This document shows positions 1-4,055 of a DNA stretch of 5,436 nucleotides, one piece after another. A program made the translations under genes and the position numbers. Every line of letters starts with the position of its first letter. Position 1 is the stretch's first letter. Origin of the DNA: Anaerolineae bacterium (lineage in GTDB: Bacteria; Chloroflexota; Anaerolineae; 4572-78; J111); assembly GCA_020433835.1 (NCBI GenBank), contig JAGRBY010000505.1, positions 1 through 5,436 of the forward strand. The letters are read 5' to 3'. The notes beneath the pieces are model-generated. The model worked only from the letters and a program-made list of their open reading frames with translations, made no database searches and had not been told where the DNA came from.

Positions 1-18
1 CCGATGCTTTAGCGTCGG
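1..18. repeat. Small hairpin at the window edge
   Basis: A near-perfect stem-loop: seven pairs between 1-7 and 12-18, one of them G-T, around the loop TTTA. It may extend to the left of the window. It is not followed by a T-tract, so a classical terminator is not supported. It could be a copy of a dispersed palindrome or part of the end of an upstream transcript. Confidence 0.4.
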
Positions 19-43
19 GCTAGGGCGGGTGGAAGTCACCTCC

Positions 44-72
44 TTGAAATCCATCAAGAGCCATGTTATTTT
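44..72 (+). promoter_or_regulatory. Candidate sigma70-type promoter for pcaCHGB
   Basis: TTGAAA at 44-49 (5 of 6 to TTGACA) is followed by a 17-nt spacer and TATTTT at 67-72 (4 of 6 to TATAAT). Transcription would start near 79, just before the hairpin at 82-139, giving a leader of about 180 nt before pcaC. This is the best-spaced pair I found by eye upstream of the operon. Such matches arise by chance, so it is a candidate only. Confidence 0.33.
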
Positions 73-81
73 ATGGCGGAG

Positions 82-139
82 GGAGCATCTTCAGATGCAA
101 ACAGCAGGAGCAGAACCGCTCCGCATCTGAGGATGCTCC
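82..139. repeat. Long stem-loop in the pcaC leader
   Basis: The arms 82-98 and 123-139 are reverse complements at 16 of 17 positions. The 24-nt interior contains a second perfect 5-bp hairpin (GGAGC at 107-111, GCTCC at 118-122) that abuts the right arm. The whole would fold as a branched or bulged hairpin in RNA. No T-tract follows, so an intrinsic terminator is unlikely. If the promoter at 44-72 is real, this structure would sit at the very 5' end of the pcaCHGB transcript. It could equally be a dispersed palindromic repeat. Confidence 0.6.
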
Positions 140-147
140 GCTCCTCG

Positions 148-245
148 CCACCCAACCACCCAACTACCCAACCAACTAACTACTCAACCAACCAACCAAC
201 CAACCAACTAACTATCCAACCAACTACCCAACTAACCATTCACAC
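148..245 (+). repeat. G-free CAAC/CTAAC low-complexity tract
   Basis: These 98 nt contain no G at all. By eye count they are about 47% C, 42% A and 11% T. The tract is built of imperfect CAAC, CTAAC and CTACC units, with six perfect CAAC units in a row at 185-208. It ends just before the pcaC ribosome binding site and so lies in the untranslated leader. Such RNA cannot form G-C or G-U pairs within itself and should be single-stranded. C-rich, G-poor composition is also the hallmark of Rho-loading sites. Reading it as protein gives only a meaningless T/N/Q/P repeat. Confidence 0.8.
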
Positions 246-246
246 G

Positions 247-253
247 AAAGGAG
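247..253 (+). promoter_or_regulatory. Ribosome binding site deciding the pcaC start
   Basis: AAAGGAG lies 7 nt before the ATG at 261. The in-frame TTG at 255 would leave only one base after the site, so ATG 261 is the start. Confidence 0.85.
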
Positions 254-260
254 ATTGCCT

Positions 261-635
261 ATGTCAGAAAAACTGGAGCAAGGAATGGCCGTGCGGCGGG
301 CCGTACTGGGCGATGCCCACGTCGACCGCGCCGAAGCCAACAAAACCGACTTCGATGCCGATTTCCAGCAGTTCATCACCGAAACGGCCTGGGGATCGGT
401 CTGGACGCGACCGGGACTGGAGCGCAAAACGCGCCACCTGCTAACCATCGGTATGCTGGCCGCTTTGGGCAAAGAAACGGAACTGGCCCTTCACCTGCGT
501 GCCACTCGCAACACCGGTGTCACCCCGGATGAGGTTAAAGAGGTCTTCATGCAAGTGGCCGTGTACGCCGGCGTCCCCGCCGCCAATTCGGCCTTCAAAG
601 TGGCTAAAGAAGTATTCGCAGAAATAGACAAATAA
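261..635 (+). CDS. pcaC: 4-carboxymuconolactone decarboxylase
   Basis: This 124-residue cytoplasmic enzyme decarboxylates 4-carboxymuconolactone to beta-ketoadipate enol-lactone in the protocatechuate branch of the beta-ketoadipate pathway. The length is normal for stand-alone PcaC of the CMD/AhpD-like family. The whole chain follows the family pattern: GMAVRRAVLGDAHVDRA at 8-24, FDADFQQFITETAWGSVW at 31-48, then LLTIGMLAALG at 60-70, the conserved His78 in ALHLRAT, and YAGVPAANSAF at 102-112. It lacks the CxxC of peroxidase-type AhpD relatives, as expected for a decarboxylase. It is the first gene of the cluster, 15 nt before pcaH. No PcaD hydrolase domain is fused to it, although PcaCD (PcaL) fusions exist in other bacteria. 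The start is ATG 261, chosen from its Shine-Dalgarno site. Function is assigned from family pattern plus context. Confidence 0.95.
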   Translation: MSEKLEQGMAVRRAVLGDAHVDRAEANKTDFDADFQQFITETAWGSVWTRPGLERKTRHLLTIGMLAALGKETELALHLRATRNTGVTPDEVKEVFMQVAVYAGVPAANSAFKVAKEVFAEIDK

Positions 636-650
636 ATAATGAGGTAACGC

Positions 651-1370
651 ATGACAGTATCAAAAGAAATCCATACCATAGATTGGAACGTTCAACCACC
701 TTATCTACACGAGCCGTACAAATCCACGGTTAAGCGGTCGCCGCGCCAAGCGCTGGTGCCGCTGGCCCACAATCTGTCGGAACTCACCGGGCCGGTCTAC
801 GGCCACGATGATATCGATCCGCTGGACAACGACTTGACCAAGAATGCCGCCAAAAACGGCGAACCGGTCGGCGAGCGCATCATCGTGGTGGGCCGCGTTG
901 TCGACGAAGCCAACCGCCCGGTGCCGAACGCCCTGATTGAGGTCTGGCAGGCCAACGCCTGCGGTCGCTACCTGCACAAATACGATCAGCACGATGCGCC
1001 GCTCGATCCCAACTTCTACGGGGCCGGTCGGGTGCTAACGGATGAAAACGGCGAGTATCGCTTTGTCTCGATCAAACCGGGCGCGTATCCCTGGGGCAAT
1101 CACCATAATGCCTGGCGACCGGCTCACATCCACTTTTCCATCTTTGGCCGCGATTTCCTATCGCGTCTTGTCACGCAGATGTATTTTCCCGGTGACCCGC
1201 TGCTGCCGCTCGATCCTATTTACAACAGCATTCCCGATGAGCAAGCCCGCCAGCAGTTGATTTCCAGCTATGCCCACGATATTACCGAACCGCAGTGGGC
1301 CTTGGGCTATCGCTTCAATATTGTCTTATGCGGCCCTAAAGAAACGCCGTTTGAAACCAAGGAGGTGTAG
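651..1370 (+). CDS. pcaH: Protocatechuate 3,4-dioxygenase, beta subunit
   Basis: This is the iron-binding catalytic subunit of intradiol protocatechuate 3,4-dioxygenase, which with PcaG converts protocatechuate and O2 to 3-carboxy-cis,cis-muconate. The 239 residues match the usual PcaH length. An N-terminal PcaH-type segment (YKSTVKRSP at 23-31, then LVPL) precedes the intradiol beta-sandwich core. All four Fe(III) ligands of the Pseudomonas enzyme are visible: Tyr107 in GRYLHK, Tyr146 in GAYPWGN, and His159 and His161 in RPAHIHFS. The active-site Arg156 and Gln176 (TQMYFPGDP) are also present. The subunit therefore looks fully functional. The start is ATG 651, with GAGG at 641-644 six nt upstream. 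pcaG follows after 2 nt, as expected for subunits made in equal amounts. A catechol or hydroxyquinol dioxygenase is unlikely because those are single-subunit and lack this N-terminus. Confidence 0.97.
   Translation: MTVSKEIHTIDWNVQPPYLHEPYKSTVKRSPRQALVPLAHNLSELTGPVYGHDDIDPLDNDLTKNAAKNGEPVGERIIVVGRVVDEANRPVPNALIEVWQANACGRYLHKYDQHDAPLDPNFYGAGRVLTDENGEYRFVSIKPGAYPWGNHHNAWRPAHIHFSIFGRDFLSRLVTQMYFPGDPLLPLDPIYNSIPDEQARQQLISSYAHDITEPQWALGYRFNIVLCGPKETPFETKEV
1359..1366 (+). promoter_or_regulatory. Perfect Shine-Dalgarno site for pcaG inside the pcaH end
   Basis: AAGGAGGT is fully complementary to the 16S rRNA tail and lies 6 nt before the pcaG ATG at 1373, overlapping the last codons of pcaH. It is the strongest ribosome site in the operon and suits balanced synthesis of the two dioxygenase subunits. 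Confidence 0.85.
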
Positions 1371-1372
1371 CC

Positions 1373-1927
1373 ATGACTTTTCAAACAGGCAGCCAAACCG
1401 TTGGTCCTTACCTAAGTATTGGCCTCATTCGTGGCGGAGAAAATACGATGGTGCACGATGAAACGCGCGGCGACCGCATCGTCATTAAGGGCCGGGTTTT
1501 CGATGGCGACGGCCAGCCCATCAACGACGCGATGATCGAAATCTGGCAGCCCGATGCTCAGGGCTACTTCAACCACCCCAACGACCCCAATCAGGCCCAG
1601 GCCGACCCCGCCTTTCGCGGCTTTGGTCGCTCGGATACCACCGGCAAAGGTTTCTGGTTCAAAACCATCAAGCCGGGGCGCATCGCCGGAGCCGCGACGC
1701 CGTATATCAACGTGCACGTCTTTTCTCGCGGTATGCTCATTCACGCCCTGACTCGCCTCTACTTCTCCGACGAAGCCGGGAATGAAGATGATCCGCTGCT
1801 TAACAGCCTGCCACCGGAGCGCCGGGCCACGCTCATCGCCTGCCGCGAGGATTTCGGCGACGTGCCGACCTATCGCTTCGATGTTCATTTGCAGGGCGAC
1901 AACGAAACTGTATTTTTTAATTCCTAA
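1373..1927 (+). CDS. pcaG: Protocatechuate 3,4-dioxygenase, alpha subunit
   Basis: This 184-residue partner of PcaH forms the alpha-beta unit of the dioxygenase and contributes part of the substrate pocket but no metal ligands. Family signatures are SQTVGPYLSIGL at 7-18, MIEIWQPDAQGYF at 54-66, FRGFGRSDT at 81-89, PYINVHVFSRGMLIHALTRLYF at 110-131 and the C-terminal ETVFF at 178-182. The His pair that binds iron in PcaH is absent here (YINVHVF in place of HIHFSIF), as is normal for alpha subunits. Arg119 in FSRG probably corresponds to the substrate-contacting arginine of the Pseudomonas alpha subunit; that is inferred from motif alignment by eye. The length is slightly short but within family range. 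It begins 2 nt after pcaH and ends 3 nt before pcaB, so it is in the operon. Confidence 0.96.
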   Translation: MTFQTGSQTVGPYLSIGLIRGGENTMVHDETRGDRIVIKGRVFDGDGQPINDAMIEIWQPDAQGYFNHPNDPNQAQADPAFRGFGRSDTTGKGFWFKTIKPGRIAGAATPYINVHVFSRGMLIHALTRLYFSDEAGNEDDPLLNSLPPERRATLIACREDFGDVPTYRFDVHLQGDNETVFFNS

Positions 1928-1930
1928 ATT

Positions 1931-3268
1931 ATGGCCTTTTCACCCACCGACTCGACCCTTTTCGCCCCACTCTTTAGCGATCCGAACCTTGCCTCGATTT
2001 TTTCCGACGCGCAGTTTGTGGCGTATTTACTTCAGGTCGAAGCAGCCCTGGCCAAAGTGCAGGGCCGGCTCGGCGTCATTCCGGCCGAGGCAGTCGAACC
2101 CATCGTGCAGGCAACGCAGACACTGACCGTTGATTTCGATGCGCTCCGGGTCGGCATCGACCAAGCCGGGGTACCGATCATCGCGCTGTTGAAACAACTG
2201 CGCGGCGAGGTCGGCGGTGAGGCCGCGTCTTATGTTCATTGGGGCGCGACCACCCAGGATATCATGGACACGGCTTTGGTGTTGCAGCTCCAGGTCGCCC
2301 TCACGCTGCTGGAGCCGGTACTGTCTGCCGTCATCCACAATCTGGCCCGGCTGGCCGATGCTCATCGCCAGACAGTGATGGCCGGTCGAACCCGCTCACA
2401 GCAGGCCATGCCGATCCCTTTTGGGTTGAAAGTGGCCGGTTGGCTGGCTCCGCTGCTGCGCCACCGGCAGCGGCTGGCCGAACTTAAACCGCGTCTGCTG
2501 GTGGTTCAGTTCGGTGGCGCGGTCGGTACGCTGGCCTCGCTGGGCGAGGACGGACTGGCGGTACAAGCCGCCTTAGCCACCGAGTTGGCGTTGGGAACGC
2601 TGCCCGTCCCCTGGCACACGCAGCGAGATAATCTGGCCGAACTGGCCGGTTGGCTGTCTCTGGTCAGCGGTTCACTGGCCAAGATAGGCCAGGACATTAT
2701 CCTGATGGCCCAAACCGAAGTCGGCGAACTGCGCGAGTCGAGCGACATATCGCGTGGCGGCTCCAGCACGATGCCCCAGAAAAGCAATCCGACAATAAGC
2801 GGACCGATTATCGCGGCGGCCCGCACCAACGCCTCCCTGCTGGCGGCTATGCATCAGGCCTTGGGGCAGGAGCACGAACGCTCCACCCACGGCCTGGAGA
2901 TCGAATGGTTGACCCTGCCGCAAATGGTGGCTTTGACCGCCACGGCGCTGCATAAGGCCCACTTTTTGAGCGCCAACGTGGTGGTCAACTCGGCTCAGAT
3001 GCAGGCTAACGTGGCCGCTTCAAACGGGCTGATGCTGGCCGAAGCCGTCAGCTTTGCCTTAGCCGAGCACATGCCTCGGGTTGAGGCCAAAGCGTTGGTC
3101 ACGGAGGCGGTGGCGGCAGTCTTGGCCGAAGGTCGACATCTGGTCGATGTTGTACGCAAGAAAAGCCAGGCTCCCATCGACTGGGAGGCTTTGAAGGATG
3201 AGACAAAATACTTTGGTTCGTCCAATGCGTTTATTGATCGCATTTTACGTGAGGTGGATGGTTTGTAA
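1931..3268 (+). CDS. pcaB: 3-carboxy-cis,cis-muconate cycloisomerase
   Basis: This cytoplasmic enzyme cyclises 3-carboxy-cis,cis-muconate, the PcaHG product, to 4-carboxymuconolactone, the PcaC substrate. At 445 residues it is a typical class II (bacterial) cycloisomerase of the fumarase/aspartase/argininosuccinate lyase superfamily. Visible motifs are WGATTQD at 104-110, GRTRSQQAMP at 152-161, QFGGAVGTLAS at 193-203 and the superfamily signature GGSSTMPQKSNP at 276-287, whose serine loop carries the catalytic residue in relatives. The C-terminal domain ends YFGSSNAFIDRIL, as in PcaB. Adenylosuccinate lyase is the nearest alternative, but TRSQQAMP and the position between dioxygenase and thiolase genes favour PcaB. 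The ATG at 1931 is 3 nt after the pcaG stop and has no recognisable Shine-Dalgarno sequence, so translation probably depends on ribosomes finishing pcaG. Confidence 0.94.
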   Translation: MAFSPTDSTLFAPLFSDPNLASIFSDAQFVAYLLQVEAALAKVQGRLGVIPAEAVEPIVQATQTLTVDFDALRVGIDQAGVPIIALLKQLRGEVGGEAASYVHWGATTQDIMDTALVLQLQVALTLLEPVLSAVIHNLARLADAHRQTVMAGRTRSQQAMPIPFGLKVAGWLAPLLRHRQRLAELKPRLLVVQFGGAVGTLASLGEDGLAVQAALATELALGTLPVPWHTQRDNLAELAGWLSLVSGSLAKIGQDIILMAQTEVGELRESSDISRGGSSTMPQKSNPTISGPIIAAARTNASLLAAMHQALGQEHERSTHGLEIEWLTLPQMVALTATALHKAHFLSANVVVNSAQMQANVAASNGLMLAEAVSFALAEHMPRVEAKALVTEAVAAVLAEGRHLVDVVRKKSQAPIDWEALKDETKYFGSSNAFIDRILREVDGL

Positions 3269-3283
3269 TTATCCACAAAAGAT

Positions 3284-3313
3284 TAGACAAGTGCTAAACG
3301 CTTACGCTAATAT
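3284..3313 (+). promoter_or_regulatory. Weak candidate promoter before the zinc-ribbon gene
   Basis: TAGACA at 3284-3289 (5 of 6 to TTGACA), an 18-nt spacer and TAATAT at 3308-3313 (4 of 6 to TATAAT) lie in an AT-rich stretch after pcaB. The transcript would pass through the inverted repeat at 3344-3417 before the gene at 3464. AT-rich DNA makes chance matches likely. Confidence 0.25.
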
Positions 3314-3343
3314 AAAAATGTACCTGGTTTTGAATAAGAACAT

Positions 3344-3417
3344 GAACCGCTAAGATGCAAAGGCCGCAAAGCTCTTTAGATAAAATTTTCTTAGCGAACT
3401 TTGCGCCTTGGCGGTTC
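3344..3417. repeat. 19-nt-armed inverted repeat, palindromic element
   Basis: The arms 3344-3362 and 3399-3417 are reverse complements at 16 of 19 positions, and two of the three differences can pair as G-U in RNA. Outer ends are GAACCGC and GCGGTTC. An inner segment TCTTAGCG at 3389-3396 also complements CGCTAAGA at 3348-3355 in the left arm, so two alternative folds exist. GCAAAG recurs inside the left half at 3366-3371. There is no T-tract after the stem, so it is not a standard terminator, though it may still help end or stabilise the pcaCHGB transcript. I recall similar GAACCGCCAAGGCGCAAAG-type sequences as intergenic repeats in other environmental bacteria; this needs a search. Confidence 0.75.
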
Positions 3418-3451
3418 CTTAATTCTAAGTGTGTCTCCAACTTGTCCGATT

Positions 3452-3456
3452 GGAGG
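3452..3456 (+). promoter_or_regulatory. Ribosome binding site of the zinc-ribbon gene
   Basis: GGAGG lies 7 nt before the ATG at 3464. It excludes the longer reading frame, which would begin inside the right arm of the inverted repeat at 3401. Confidence 0.8.
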
Positions 3457-3463
3457 ATTTATT

Positions 3464-3862
3464 ATGTGTAATGCTATTTTGAGTCCCGAAATCTTCGAAG
3501 TGTTAAACGCTACCTATCGACGTTTTAGCCTTGTACACCCGCCCCCTCCATTCGTCTTAAAAAGGGATCTTCCCCAGCCGGAGAAAATTCTCGAGCGCAA
3601 GCTTGAACTAACGGATGAAACTTCGGCGTTTGGAGGGATTCGTTGTCCCTTGTGCCAGTATCGTCCTAAGGCATCCGATCGCTGGTACTGTGGCTCAAAC
3701 CGCGCCCCGGAAGGCTTTACCGGCGGCTGCGGAACGTCGTGGAATACATTTACAACTCAGGGCCTGTGTCCGGGCTGTGGGCACCAGTGGCGTTGGACCT
3801 CCTGCCCTCGCTGCCACCGTTGGTCGCTGCACAAGGATTGGTATGGAGACGAAAAAGGATAA
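3464..3862 (+). CDS. Uncharacterised double zinc-ribbon protein
   Basis: I do not recognise a named family. The 132-residue product has a Pro-rich, non-conserved-looking N-terminal part at 1-55 (HPPPP at 25-29) and a Cys/Trp-rich C-terminal part at 59-127. Eight cysteines fall into two sets of four: C61-x2-C64 with C76 and C89, then C102-x2-C105 with C114-x2-C117. This is the pattern of two consecutive zinc ribbons. Aromatic residues surround them (WYC at 74-76, SWNTF at 92-96, QWRW at 108-111, RWSLHKDWY at 119-127). No signal peptide or membrane segment is seen, so it is probably cytoplasmic. Zinc ribbons of this kind bind nucleic acid or protein partners, but no specific role can be inferred. 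The gene has its own ribosome site and lies between two inverted repeats, so a link to aromatic degradation rests on position only. Confidence 0.85.
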   Translation: MCNAILSPEIFEVLNATYRRFSLVHPPPPFVLKRDLPQPEKILERKLELTDETSAFGGIRCPLCQYRPKASDRWYCGSNRAPEGFTGGCGTSWNTFTTQGLCPGCGHQWRWTSCPRCHRWSLHKDWYGDEKG

Positions 3863-3869
3863 TCGCTAT
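3854..3869 (+). repeat. Direct repeat, copy 1 (end of zinc-ribbon gene)
   Basis: This 16-nt sequence, AAAGGATAATCGCTAT, overlaps the stop codon of the zinc-ribbon gene. It recurs at 4040-4055 with one change, 186 nt downstream, where it supplies the ribosome site and start codon of pcaF. The two copies bracket the inverted repeat at 3904-4006. Confidence 0.6.
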
Positions 3870-3903
3870 TCAGTCGCAAGATGACTGGGCGTAAATCAGG
3901 CTG

Positions 3904-4006
3904 AGGCTAAGGCGAAGGCTAAGAAAAAAGACAAGAAAAATGTGCTGATTTCTTGAGAGTGTGGTGGCTTACCCTGAATGTGTCTGCTTAGCCTCAGCCT
4001 TAGCCT
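3904..4006. repeat. 20-nt-armed inverted repeat of AGGCTAAGG/AGGCTGAGG units
   Basis: The arms 3904-3923 and 3987-4006 match as reverse complements at 18 of 20 positions, the two differences being central. A second register pairs 3898-3911 with 3987-4000 perfectly over 14 nt. Inside the loop, CAAGAAA at 3932-3938 and TTTCTTG at 3949-3955 form a further 7-bp stem, so the whole segment can fold as nested hairpins. The arms are themselves made of repeated 6-nt units (AGGCTA, AGGCTG). There is no T-tract after the outer stem. It separates the zinc-ribbon gene from pcaF and may act in transcript ending or stability, or be a mobile palindromic repeat. Confidence 0.7.
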
Positions 4007-4039
4007 ATTGCTATCGACATCGATTGGTTGAACAGTTAC

Positions 4040-4055
4040 AAAGGATAATCACTAT
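4040..4055 (+). repeat. Direct repeat, copy 2, with the pcaF ribosome site
   Basis: It matches 3854-3869 at 15 of 16 positions. AAGGA at 4041-4045, 8 nt before ATG 4054, is the pcaF ribosome binding site. It decides against the GTG at 3961 that would open the same frame 31 codons earlier and would place the right arm of the inverted repeat in the protein. Confidence 0.7.

Noticed and set aside
148..245. CRISPR array
   Set aside because: The units are 4-5 nt simple repeats with no unique spacers and no cas genes nearby.
73..444. Open frame of 123 codons on the + strand across the leader
   Set aside because: It is produced by the hairpin and the G-free tract (a T/N/Q/P repeat) and runs into pcaC in another frame. 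It has no ribosome site and no protein-like character.
705..992. Minus-strand open frame opposite pcaH
   Set aside because: It lies fully within a gene with all catalytic residues present, and its translation shows no recognisable motif.
1412..1888. 158-codon minus-strand open frame opposite pcaG
   Set aside because: It is a shadow of the GC-rich codon pattern of pcaG, which has clear family motifs. The minus-strand reading resembles no family I know.
3344..3417. Rho-independent terminator
   Set aside because: The stem is long but interrupted by a loop of more than 30 nt, and no run of T follows on either strand.
3401..3463. Longer start of the zinc-ribbon gene at TTG 3401
   Set aside because: It would start inside the right arm of the palindrome, and GGAGG at 3452-3456 clearly serves ATG 3464.
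3881..3904. Seven-codon open frame starting ATG 3881
   Set aside because: It is too short, has no ribosome site and overlaps a hairpin and the repeat. Nothing supports translation.
4014..4042. Promoter for pcaF (TCGACA, 17 nt, TACAAA)
   Set aside because: The -10 would overlap the ribosome binding site, so a transcript starting there would lack it.
3961..4053. Longer pcaF start at GTG 3961
   Set aside because: The added residues would be encoded by the inverted repeat, do not resemble a thiolase N-terminus, and lack a ribosome site. ATG 4054 has AAGGA at the right distance and gives the normal [15 protein letters not shown] start.
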